A DNA stretch of 64,000 bases from Nemertoderma westbladi (Eukaryota; Xenacoelomorpha; Nemertodermatida; Nemertodermatidae), in assembly GCA_032718475.1 (NCBI GenBank), contig JAUCBJ010002320.1:1-64000 (forward strand), in the 5' to 3' direction. The notes below the pieces were generated by a model. The model did no database searches. It worked only from the letters and a program-made list of their open reading frames with translations, and was not told where the DNA came from. Numbering within the stretch: the stretch's first letter is position 1; every line of letters starts with the position of its first letter. Both the position numbers and the translations under genes were made by a program. Positions 21,982-31,300 of this stretch are shown in pieces.

Positions 21982-22809
21982 TCAAGGTGTGATGTCCCCC
22001 CTTAATTCACCTTGGCCGTCACGTAAAGTAATTAAGATTGTTTTTAGTTTTTTATTCAACAACGGGTAATAGCAAATGCTCTCGTATTCGTGATTAATAT
22101 ATTTTCGATTTAATTGTGTTAAAGGACAGGTTCTTAAGAGCGGAGCTAAAGCATCACCAACAAATGAGCTCTTAATAATATCTGTATATATGAAGATTGT
22201 ATCTTTATTACGAGTAATATTCGTTGGATTTGGAAAATCTAAAATCCCAATTTCCGAAATTTTTGGTCCACTATAATTTAAAATTAATATCGGCTGTTCT
22301 ATATTGCTTAATTCATCCACTGTAGTGGTACTGTATATATCCCAATTCGGAATACCTGGATGATTCTGATCCAATAACTGTTTTAAGCCTAGAATTTGTA
22401 TTAAATCACCGCGTAGACTTAATTGTATTTTTTTCAACTTTTTAGGAAATTTAAATTTAATTCTAGAATTATTTGTATTAAAAATGAATTCGAAATCTCT
22501 ATATTTCGCTTCAGAATTAAACAGTTTATTTATATCATCAATAATGACTTGAATAGAGCTATGCATACCAGGAAATAAACTGCATAATTTGGCATCTTTT
22601 GCATCTACCCCGATTGACAGCGAGATTTGAGTTTGCAGAGTAATATTACTGTATGTTGCTTGGTATTGTATCTCGGCGAGTCCAATTTTAGTGTTTGAAC
22701 CAATATATAATTCTTCAGCTAAATCAACAGTAAACTCGCTAGGGTTATTATTGGGGTATGTGTTTAATGAGCTATCTGAAAGTAGAGTGATATATGTATC
22801 TACAGCCAT
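21982..22809 (-). CDS. Penton-like minor capsid protein of Polintons
   Basis: A 275-aa ORF. The N-terminus (YITLLSDSSLNTYPNNNPSEFTVDL, followed by IGLAEIQY) is the signature of the Polinton minor capsid protein: a short strand, a YPNN loop and then a WEVGL-EI-Y-like strand. The family forms the single jelly-roll penton. The C-terminal region (IFIYTDIIKSSFVGD, then ICYYPL, then ITLRDGQGE) also fits. The frame ends shortly after a run of six G (about 21995-22000), where the family normally has a final beta-strand, so a homopolymer length change may have altered the last residues. The start is preceded by (AAT)n directly abutting the ATG. It lies upstream of the capsid remnant and protease in the same direction. 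Confidence 0.85.
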   Translation of the reverse strand: MAVDTYITLLSDSSLNTYPNNNPSEFTVDLAEELYIGSNTKIGLAEIQYQATYSNITLQTQISLSIGVDAKDAKLCSLFPGMHSSIQVIIDDINKLFNSEAKYRDFEFIFNTNNSRIKFKFPKKLKKIQLSLRGDLIQILGLKQLLDQNHPGIPNWDIYSTTTVDELSNIEQPILILNYSGPKISEIGILDFPNPTNITRNKDTIFIYTDIIKSSFVGDALAPLLRTCPLTQLNRKYINHEYESICYYPLLNKKLKTILITLRDGQGELRGDITP

Positions 22810-22823
22810 TATTATTATTATTT

Positions 22824-23247
22824 AAGCTCTCTCTACTTGACTCCTTTGTACATACAGTACGGTATAATGTTAAACTATAGACATCTGTGACCACGTTCAT
22901 TGTTTCTACAGTATATGCGAGAGATCAATATTTAAAGCGAATGAAATATAGATATTAGACTTACAGCATAGTAATATCATTCGAGTTAATATTGATTAAT
23001 TACGATCATATGTGACCATTATTCGCTTAAGCTCTCTCTATTTGACTCCTTATACATACTGTATAATGTTAAATTATAGACATCTGTCACCGCGTTCATT
23101 ACCGCTTCTACAGTATATGCGAGGGATCAATATTTTACTGGCTTTATTTAAAGCGAATGAACTATAGATATTAGACTTACAGTATAGTATAGTAATATCA
23201 TTCGAGTTAATATTGATTAATTATGGTCATATGTGACCATTATTCAC
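22824..23247. repeat. Tandem duplication (205-bp period) upstream of the penton gene
   Basis: Two diverged copies start at AAGCTCTCTCTA (22824 and 23029). They share GTATATGCGAG, AAAGCGAATGAA and a palindromic TATGTGACCATTATTC end. Lying between the integrase stop and the penton start, the segment should hold the penton promoter, so promoter elements may be doubled. It has no ORF. Confidence 0.85.
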
Positions 23248-23279
23248 GCAATGAATTAATATACAGTATAAACCTAAAC

Positions 23280-24368
23280 TTATTGAATATGCTGTACCCA
23301 CGACTGTTTTTTGGATCCAATGAATCGGACTAAATATTCTTTTTTCCCATTGCGCACACATTCTTTAAGTTTGCCAATATTTTTGTCAATCGGAAGATAA
23401 ATATTACTACTCGGGTGGACCTTTTGGAGTTCGTATGAATAAAATGAACCATTTATTATAGCACCAGCGCTGTCCTTAATATCGAACAATACCGCTGGTA
23501 CTCTATCCAATCTGACCCGATGAATAACAAATAATTCACGTGTCCATTGTTCTCCATAGCCTTTAGCAAAAGCTGTACGCACGATAGATAAACGTATTGT
23601 ATCTCCAACTTGAAATTTTATTTTCTTGTGATTAATCTGTCTATATTTCCCATATAATCTATTAATTAATTCAGTTTCATTAAATTTATTAACTTCAATG
23701 GGAGTCATTTGTATTGTCCTATGAAATGACCTATTATAAGCAAAAATAAGCTTCGGTAAAATTTTTATCCAAACATTATTTCCCTATTGCGTGAAAATTT
23801 TGAACATCTTTGTTTTTAATGTTCTATTGAATCTCTCGACAATAGCCGCCTTATTCACAGAGTACATTACGTAATAACGTACACCAATAGTATCTAAATA
23901 TTTTCTTACAGATTTATTTAGAAACTCAGACCCTTGATCAGTCGCGATTCTGTTTGGTTTACCTTTCTGGAATATTTTTTGCAATATACTAATAATTTCA
24001 ATACCTGTTTTTGTCTTCATACCATAGGCAAAAGCAAGCCGGCTAAAGGCATCAATATATGTTAATATATAGTTATAATTATTATTTTGTGATTTATATT
24101 GCTGCATATCCACCAGATCTATCATATATATATCTTTTAACCCTCCCGTAAATATTTTAGATGTTGGATAACGATGTCTACGTGGTGCGTGAAGGGAGTA
24201 TGTCTTTTGCCCGCTCAACCATTTCTGAGCTTGAGATGGTTTGATGTTTGCGGCTTTTGCTAATTTTGCGATACTTGCAAAACCTGCAGGCGATGAAGGA
24301 TCTAAATAAATTCTTAACAGTTTTTTGTCTAAGCTTCGGCTTAAGATCGGTTTCATCTTGCGTGGCAT
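23280..24368 (-). pseudogene. INT: Retroviral-type integrase (Polinton INT), in-frame stop
   Basis: Catalyses insertion of the element. The first segment (24368-23784, 194 aa) has an N-terminal helical DNA-binding region and the rve core. Catalytic acids are Asp84 or Asp87 (IDLVDM), Asp144 (ATDQG) and Glu178 (IVERFNR), with DD34E-like spacing. A single TAG at 23784-23786 stops it. The same frame then stays open to 23280 and encodes the end of the core, an SH3-like C-terminal domain (FQVGDTIRLS..WTRELFVI..GSFYSYEL) and a chromodomain-like tail (EYLVRFIGSKKQSWVQ). The two halves are in one frame, so one substitution broke an otherwise complete gene. Confidence 0.92.
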
Positions 24369-24419
24369 CTTTTCGACAACCGCAAGTAATATATATATTC
24401 AAATCTCTTATAAAGGGCA

Positions 24420-24587
24420 CTACCGTAAAAACAGCTGAAATTTTTTTATTTTCTTTGAAGTTGATGTTTTGAAGGGTTTTCTTTTTGTAGTATTTACTCT
24501 AGGTATATCTTGAGGTTTTAAATCAGTAGCTAACGGTTTACTCGATACTAAATATAATTTTCTAAATGTTACTCCCGTTTTAACCAT
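24420..24587 (-). CDS. Small basic 55-aa ORF
   Basis: A short ORF in the gap between the pX-like gene and integrase, in the same direction. Its ATG is preceded by AATAATG like other genes of this arm. It is strongly basic, with a Lys-rich second half (KRKPF, SKKIKKFQ). A small basic DNA-condensing core peptide would fit, by analogy with adenoviral core proteins, but I see no diagnostic homology and the ORF could be chance. Confidence 0.4.
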   Translation of the reverse strand: MVKTGVTFRKLYLVSSKPLATDLKPQDIPRVNTTKRKPFKTSTSKKIKKFQLFLR

Positions 24588-24589
24588 TA

Positions 24590-24973
24590 TTACCGTCCGC
24601 GGTTATTTTTTTTCGCAATAGCCGCTCCAGCGGCAGCGGCACCAGCACTCGCGGCGAGTTTCGCACCAATGCCGAGTAAGGGTATTAGAAACCGTAGTAT
24701 GCCTCCAGATTGATTGGTTAACTTTTTTCTGTAACTTGATATATTTTTTGTTTTGCGGTTGAGCGATTTTAATACCTTTTTATAACGACGAATATTTCTA
24801 AATGAATGAGGGGTCAATTGTACGTTACCTTTTAGAACATTTAATGCGGTATTTACAATGAGTCGTATTAATTCGTTACTCGCGGTATGGTTAATAAAAT
24901 AAGTTCTTTGTTGAGGGGTAGCGCTGCGTAGAAATTCCAATTCGTTACGATATTTCTGCACAAGTCTATTCAT
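24590..24973 (-). CDS. pX/pVI-like small virion protein of Polintons
   Basis: A 127-aa ORF. Helical N-terminal two-thirds contain ALNVLKGNVQLTPHSF followed by RRYKKVLKSL, a pattern I know from a small protein widespread in Polintons and adintoviruses. The C-terminus is a Gly/Ala-rich hydrophobic segment (GGILRFLIPLLGIG, then an Ala-rich run) with a basic end (KKNNRGR). The layout suits a membrane-active or core-associated virion protein, as in adenovirus pVI or pX; the exact role is inferred. It lies 33 bp downstream of the ATPase stop. The ORF is intact. Confidence 0.75.
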   Translation of the reverse strand: MNRLVQKYRNELEFLRSATPQQRTYFINHTASNELIRLIVNTALNVLKGNVQLTPHSFRNIRRYKKVLKSLNRKTKNISSYRKKLTNQSGGILRFLIPLLGIGAKLAASAGAAAAGAAIAKKNNRGR

Positions 24974-25006
24974 TGTTGCAACATTATTGAAAATTGTTAC
25001 AAAATA

Positions 25007-25687
25007 TTAATTATTATTATTATTATTATTTTCGCTACGTTTATAGTCAATGTAATTTTTAATGTAACAATTATGATTACGAAATATATCCGATCTAAAT
25101 CTTAAATGTTCGGGTGTTTCCTGTCGTAAATCAATTAAGAAATGCGAAAATGGTTCAATAGTCGCATCTTGATAGGAATCTACTAAAAATTTGGTCTGCC
25201 CTGGTAACATCTGCTTCGCGAAATTTAAAACCGATAAACTGTCTCGCGGATTTTTCATTAATACATTCATTTTTCATTCATTAATGGATCTTGTACGGTT
25301 ATGCTTCCCACCGTAAAACATGTTTTGCGTTATGAAACAAATAAATATATTGGAATGATGAGAAACCTTAGTAAACAATACAGTTAAGGCTGTACTAGAC
25401 TCAGTTTCTGTTAATAAATCATCTATAATTAATAAATCTCGACTATTCACTAAACTATCTATATTTTCAGGCAAACCTTTGTAAAGGTGAGTAATACCAG
25501 GAATAGTCGGGGGATTGCTCCCGTAACGATACAATACTCGTAAGGGGGGTTCGTTGAAGCAGCCATTCTTGTGTTTAATTAAATTACCAACAAATGTAGA
25601 CTTTCCGGAACCAGACGGACCAGAAATTATCATACTCATTCCCATTTGAAAGTTTAAATTATATGGACCTGAATTAAAGTCAGCCAT
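25007..25687 (-). pseudogene. ATP: A32/FtsK-type genome-packaging ATPase (Polinton ATP), in-frame stop
   Basis: Drives DNA packaging into the virion. The first segment (25687-25274) has Walker A GPSGSGKST (residues 23-31), Walker B LLIIDD (Asp89/Asp90) and a downstream ITQN motif (about 119-122). A TGA at 25274-25276 interrupts it. The same frame continues to 25007 and encodes the conserved C-terminal block (MKNPRDSLSVLNFAKQMLPG, then DATIEPFSHFLIDL). It ends in a run of seven Asn encoded by (AAT)n. So the gene is nearly complete with a single nonsense lesion. The start ATG directly follows an (AAT)n tract. Confidence 0.92.
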
Positions 25688-25875
25688 TTATTATTATTAT
25701 TAAGATATATCAACAATACAATATAATATAATATAATATAAATATCAATAAACCATCACCATTACTATGTATATATGTAACAATTCACAAAAAAAACAGC
25801 ATTTTACAACAAAAAGTATGTACAACTGTAGTATTAGTATATTTATCATGGCAATCTTTCGTTCTATTTATTACC

Positions 25876-26577
25876 TTATTTGAAAAGATTGTGTAATCGT
25901 ATACCTGCAATCAACAGACATTGTTTTCGATTTAAATAATGTCCATACCAAGTGAGATAGCGGTGACATCGTATAAATTCGTTATACTTCTTAGTTTGAC
26001 ATTTACGTTCTATACCACGTCCGTAGCATTTAGTACTGGAAATATGACTTAGAGTATGCTCCATCAAAGTGCGAATTACTCTCATACACAAATCATTGCA
26101 AAGAATACCTTCATCAAGTTTCAAATAATACTTTTTTGGTTTTATACCTCTCGAAGATGATTCATCTTTATATGTCTTAAAGTAAATATCAAAACTACGT
26201 AAATTCTTATTTAATTTTACTGTGATATTTTTATGTTCTTCATCAAACAACCAAGGTACCATAAAGCCGCCTTTTTTCACTATATATCGATAAAAAATAT
26301 TCTGTGATATTGTAAATAACTCGTTAGGTTCGTTACTTTTTCCTGAAATGTAAATAGAATTCCGCAGCTCTTTCCAATAATATGGATTATATAACTTGTT
26401 TACTCTGCAAAGTGTCTGTACTCTACAAATTGGACAAATTTTAGTACAATCATTAATTTCAACATGTTGATCAATACATGTCACACAAGTTCCATGTTTA
26501 TTAACATATATGTAACAATCAAGATGTTTTAAATTAGAATAACAAATACTACAATTTGTGTTTATTAATATATCCAT
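25876..26577 (-). CDS. RING-like zinc-finger protein
   Basis: An intact 233-aa ORF. Residues 9-51 show a RING-like ligand order: Cys9-Cys12 (CSIC), Cys21, His28, Cys31, Cys34 (CVTC), then Cys48-Cys51 (CPIC). RING domains commonly act as E3 ubiquitin ligases, and many large DNA viruses encode one against host factors; such a role here is inference. The gap between Cys21 and His28 is longer than canonical. The remaining 180 residues are unrecognised, with clustered Cys and basic residues (CYGRGIERKCQTKK) and an aromatic C-terminus. It lies between the ATPase and the right-end acidic protein on the same strand. Confidence 0.7.
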   Translation of the reverse strand: MDILINTNCSICYSNLKHLDCYIYVNKHGTCVTCIDQHVEINDCTKICPICRVQTLCRVNKLYNPYYWKELRNSIYISGKSNEPNELFTISQNIFYRYIVKKGGFMVPWLFDEEHKNITVKLNKNLRSFDIYFKTYKDESSSRGIKPKKYYLKLDEGILCNDLCMRVIRTLMEHTLSHISSTKCYGRGIERKCQTKKYNEFIRCHRYLTWYGHYLNRKQCLLIAGIRLHNLFK

Positions 26578-26644
26578 TTTTCTTAAATAACCAAACCAAA
26601 ATCGTTAAAATGTTGATAAAATATTTATAATATAGCTGAAAGAG

Positions 26645-27069
26645 TCAAGAATCATCTTCATTGTCATCGGTTTCTTCAGTGGTTACAAGGGTTTCTTTCG
26701 AAATAATAACAATAAACAAAGCCATAATTTCATAAGCATTTTTACAATCTAATTTGATCTCAAACTTTTCACATTTATTGCTCGCTATATTACCACTATA
26801 TTGAGTAATAACAATAAAGTTATCTGACATTGATAAAATTGTGAATTTATCTAAATCATCTTCTTCTTTGTAATCTAAAAGGTAATTAGTAGAATCTACC
26901 TCACCGAAAATATCAATAGATTGTAGTTCTTTTCTTGCTTGTTCAGAAATGTCTATTTTAAAATTAGGTTGTGAAGGACAATAAATAGTGTTACCAATAA
27001 CAATACAAGTAAGATTATCTACAGTATTAAATGTATGTCTTATTACAGGCGCAGGTGTATCAGAAGACA
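26645..27069 (-). CDS. Unknown acidic protein at the right end of the Polinton
   Basis: I choose the ATG at 27067-27069, which directly follows an (AAT)n tract. An upstream in-frame start would add only residues encoded by that tract. The product is about 141 aa, unrecognised, with beta-rich spacing (LTCIVIGNTIYC, NFIVITQYSGN), one hydrophobic helix near the end (MALFIVIIS) and a very acidic tail (TTEETDDNEDDS). It is the outermost gene of the right arm, a position that often holds early or regulatory genes; that is inference only. Confidence 0.65.
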
Positions 27070-27276
27070 TTATTATTATTATTATTTTATGTAATAACAA
27101 TTAAATAACAGCGACAAGACAGATAAATAAATATTAATGATATTTTTTTCTATTCTATTCATATATTTATATAGATCATGTTATATATACAACCAATCAA
27201 CTAAGAACACGTGTCACATGTAACCAATAGAAAGTAAATAATAACAGTAAATGAAGCAAAATAGGTCAGGCTACAG

Positions 27277-27872
27277 TATAACTCGGATATTTATCGCCTT
27301 TTTCTCTCGAGGTTGGATGGAAGAGTGAGTGGTGAGTTGTGAGGAGTTATAACGGTCCCGAGTTCGAACCCAGTTGAATATTTTGTTATCTGAAAAATTG
27401 CAAAATTAAATTTAGTTACTGGTGAAAAATAGTAGAAGTTACCTGTAGACACCTCTAGCGTCTGTAAAATAAAGGTTGGTGAATATGAAAATACTGGTTG
27501 CTGAAAAATAGCGATTTGAAAAATAGTAGAAGTTACCTGTAGACACCCCTAGCGCTTGTAAAATAAAGGTTGGTAAATATGGAAATACTGGTTGCTGAAA
27601 AATAGCGATTTGAAAAAATAGTAGACGTTACCTGTAGACACCCCTAGCGCTTATAAAATAAAGGCTTATGATTGGAGGAAGGAGTAGCGTTGGGTGACTA
27701 ATAACGCCTCTAGCGGAAGATGCGGGAACTTGAGAAGTTACCATGGTTACAGTTGAAATGCTGGCATCTGATTGGTTGAAATAATAACGACCACTGCTAA
27801 TGGTTGAAATGGTGGCTTCTGATTGGAGGAAGGAGTAGAAATGGATGGTAATACTGGGCTATGGGTGACCTT
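27277..27872 (-). repeat. Polinton right terminal inverted repeat
   Basis: Inverted relative to 9133-9552. The outer end, GGGCTATGGGTGAC, is at 27856-27869 and the inner end, TATAACTCGGAT, at 27277-27288. It is about 176 bp longer than the left TIR because a 94-95-bp segment is tandemly repeated (GTAGAAGTTACCTGTAGACA-type starts at about 27432, 27526 and 27621). It carries GTTCGAACCC, a tRNA-like B box, downstream of an A-box-like GAGTGAGTGGTGAG, oriented outward toward the channel gene. Confidence 0.9.
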
Positions 27873-27980
27873 GATACAGGTTCATATAAATATATACTAC
27901 TTACATGCCTAACCTCTGGTGATTCCGCTATACAGCCTATACCTAGCAAACACTATCAACCTGGCTACCAACCTAACACT

Positions 27981-28336
27981 ATGCCTCCAAAGTTCCTGAA
28001 TAACAACAGATTGAAAGTTGAAAATAGAAAGAAAGATAAACAGTTGATAATAATGGTAAATAAATCAAATTCTGTGAGTCCCAATGGATCGAAATCCTTG
28101 AGTCCAAGTGGAATGGAAGAGATGAAATTTTCCAAGAGTTTTCAAAAACGGGTTGAAGTGCTGAAAAGTCAACAAGCATTAAATGCACACATTCTGCCAA
28201 AGGAACCAATTAATAAAAGGACAAGAATCCACGATTGCGTTATGAAGCCAAGGATTTTGTTTACTCAATGGGCCTCTTCTACTACTTTACATGGTGTCTG
28301 GCCCATATGGAATAGGGAACGCTTCATAGGAATCAG
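27981..28336 (+). CDS. DEG/ENaC exon 1 (cytoplasmic N-terminus)
   Basis: It encodes a polar, basic N-terminus and the conserved block ending in the HG motif (FTQWASSTTLHGVWPIWNR). Donor GTGCGT follows 28336, leaving phase 2. The frame is open upstream to ATG 27861 inside the Polinton TIR, so the true 5' end is unclear. Confidence 0.8.
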
Positions 28337-31300
28337 GTGCGTATGTTTTCGTGGTAACATCTACTCGGGGTTCTGGCACAAGGTGAAAGTAGTGGAAACA
28401 AGTCACATGGCTCGCCGCGAAACAGTTCCATAGCTAAACGTATATTATATGTCAGGGAGAAAGGTTTCCCCTCCAATATCCACATTGCTAATTTCCTAAT
28501 ACCAGTATCGCGGTGTCGGAGTGGATACAGCGCAGTTTAATTTCCGACTAAGGGTTGTTGAAATTTCGCTCTGTTATCTCGTTAAGCAAAACACTTTAGA
28601 GATTAATGCTCACCAGGTGGATTAAAGATAGTTTCACACTCTTGGGAGTTAGTGTGGCTCCCTCCCTGCCTAATAGGTAACGGCCAAGAGAGATGAGGAG
28701 CATTCGGCTTGCCTCCCATTTTTATTACAAATGTGTTATTATTTGCACTGTTACTAATTTAAACATTTTTATGGCTCTAAATCCCCAGATCTGTAGGCCT
28801 ACTGTACCTCCTGTATTGTTAACTCACACGGAACGTATTCAATTATACATGCATAAAAAATTTATTCTCCTAATGCAATGAGTATACAATGCGATATAGT
28901 ATGCAATAGTATGTAATGCGCTTACAAAATGTTTATGGATATTTACTTATTCTCACATCCACACATTGTTTTAGGATATTGTGGCTGATTGCATTTATAG
29001 GAAGCATCACTCTGTGCGCCGTCCAAACTTTCGAAGTTATTACGAAATATTTGAATGAGGAGAAACTTACATCAGTGCGGACAAATGTGCCTGGTGAACT
29101 TGGAATTCCATTTCCAAGTGTAACAATTTGTAATAGAAATATAATGCGGTGAGTGAGTAACTGCTAAATATTATTAAAAAATAATTCTAGAAATCTGATA
29201 AAATATAAATTTCCCCGGCTTGGGCCATGACCTACTATAATAAAGTAAACCATATAAAAGTAAGTAGAAGTTAACAGGGGGGGGGGGGGGGGGGGGGGGG
29301 GTACCCTCCTGGACACATTTGAAATTTTATGACTGTGCAAGAATTACTTAAATGGTCCAATAAGCCATGCCACATTCGAGGTATAATATAATAATGTGTT
29401 GAAATTTAAAATTTTTTAGATTTTGTTGCTCTCAAGAGGTGAAGATAAGAAATTGAAATATTCAGAAAATTTGCTACTTTTGCTAATTAATATTCACTTT
29501 CACACTCTCTCGTATCGTTTTTTTGAATTCAGCAAACAAAATTACATCATAAATTTCGACCACATTTTTTAAATAGCCCTGTAAAATGTCGACAAAAAAA
29601 TCACCTAACTAAAAAATCCTGTCGAAAAATAATTTCCAGCGTAAAAGTATCTTTCTAATAACGTTTGAAACGTGTCAAATGACCAAGAAATGGCGCACTA
29701 GTACCGGTAGAATTTTTGGTGAAAAAAAAACAGTTCCGAGAAAAACGGCTTTAACGTTTAAACCCTCCCGCTCAAAATTATCTCCGGTATGTAAATATGT
29801 AAGGATGTATATTAATATATATCTATGAGGGTAACATTCCATCACCTAGCTAAAATGTTCGCTGTGGGGGTTTTCCTGGCCTCTGATTTCATTTCCGATG
29901 TCAGTTTTTAATTTACACAGGATCTTGTATGACTTTTTGTCAGTCTGTCAAAGTTTTGACAGACCGACTGAAAGACAGACCGGCGGACAGACAACCATAA
30001 CTCGATAAATAAATAGATCTCGCTAAGCCGTATTAAATATCTGTTCTAGATAAAATAAAAAAAAATTCAAAATTTTAATCCGGTGGGGGGGGGGGGGGGG
30101 GGGGCACCCTCCCCCCTTAAGCCACCACGTTAACAGATGTGTTATTATCAATAAGAGCGATTACACTTAATAACCATTTCTTTTACAAAAATAAAGTAAC
30201 ATTTATTTTAACCGACATTATAATCCGCATATTCGCGGAATAATTAAAGCATTTTCATTTCGAGGCCGAGGAAAAAATCACGAGGAAATGCGAATCATAA
30301 GGAGGACAAATAATTATTTATTACATGGGGAAAAAGGTAGAACTTTTTTCACTATTCTCTATAAGAATTTTATTTACCGAGCGTCAGCGAGGTTTTAATA
30401 AAGGGCCGATTCTAATAAAGTGTCATTTCTCTGAGAAAGCGGTGGGCAATTTTAGTTAATTTGGCCCACCAGTTCAATACCTATAATAGGCCCTGCCGAC
30501 ATTAAGGGGGGGGGGGGGGGGGGGGGGGCTTTACCTTTTTTTAAGATAAAAAATTCCCCTTTTACTAGGGCAAATCTGGTCCTGTAACTAGGACCCCCTT
30601 CGTTCTGGGATAAGGACGCCCTTGGTCCTGGATTAAGGACCCATATACTTGGCTGCAGGGGTATATGGCCTGACCAGGCAGATGGTGATCTACCAATGGC
30701 TGGTCCCCCATGGAAACGAGGTATAACCTCATGGGGCTATCCTAGGTGCACCATATTATTTTTAAATAGTGTTACTGTGTTAACAGGTTAACGTTATTTT
30801 TAATTTTGTTGTAAATGTTGTCAGAATGCTGGAATGTTATGCAGGGCCGATCATTAAGTATGTCTATTTATGCTGTCAATTTTAATATGTTTCGTAATTT
30901 TAATATGCTTTGTGTTCGTTTTACAGTAGGCACTATTACTATAATTTGGCGTCCAATAAAAAACTTCAACTTCAACTTCAACTTCAGGAGTAGAGTGTTC
31001 TTATGTCCACTCTGAGAGCACTTCACTGCGACCTGCGCCTGGCAGCAAGGGTACAGGGCATGACCCAGCAGATGAGCTGCAACAGCCAATGGTGGGTCAT
31101 GTGCGCCAGAGTAGATATGGGTGATGGGCCTCATATCTGACTTCATTGCGACACCCACCCTGTGGAATGGCAAACCAGGGTGTGGTATTTGCCCCGAGAG
31201 TTGAAGATAAAAAATGCTGGCTCAACATGTTTAGTTTTGGAGATATTACGATTTTACTATGGCTTCCATAAACGCATTTTACAGAGAATATTATTTCTCG

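Larger units (their letters stand above)
9133..27872. mobile_element. Polinton/Maverick DNA transposon (virus-like), 18.7 kb, defective
   Basis: Long terminal inverted repeats bound a set of genes diagnostic of Polintons: protein-primed PolB, retroviral-type integrase, adenain-like protease, A32/FtsK-type packaging ATPase, penton-like minor capsid protein and a major-capsid remnant. Left-arm genes are on the + strand and right-arm genes on the - strand, converging at about 18.3-20.1 kb. PolB has a frameshift, INT and ATPase each have one in-frame stop, and the capsid gene is truncated with an inserted MITE. Polintons normally make a 6-bp target duplication; none is evident, since the flanks near 9133 and 27872 do not match. 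Confidence 0.95.

Noticed and set aside
24178-24420. 80-codon ORF overlapping the integrase start
   Set aside because: Alternative frame of the integrase N-terminus.
9121-27880. Target-site duplication of the Polinton
   Set aside because: The 6 bp outside each end do not match at any plausible boundary (left flank ends CTTGCGCC, right flank begins TTGATAC or TGATAC).
27861-27980. ATG 27861 as the start of the channel protein
   Set aside because: It lies within the Polinton TIR, and the residues up to 27981 resemble no channel N-terminus; kept only as an open question about the 5' end.
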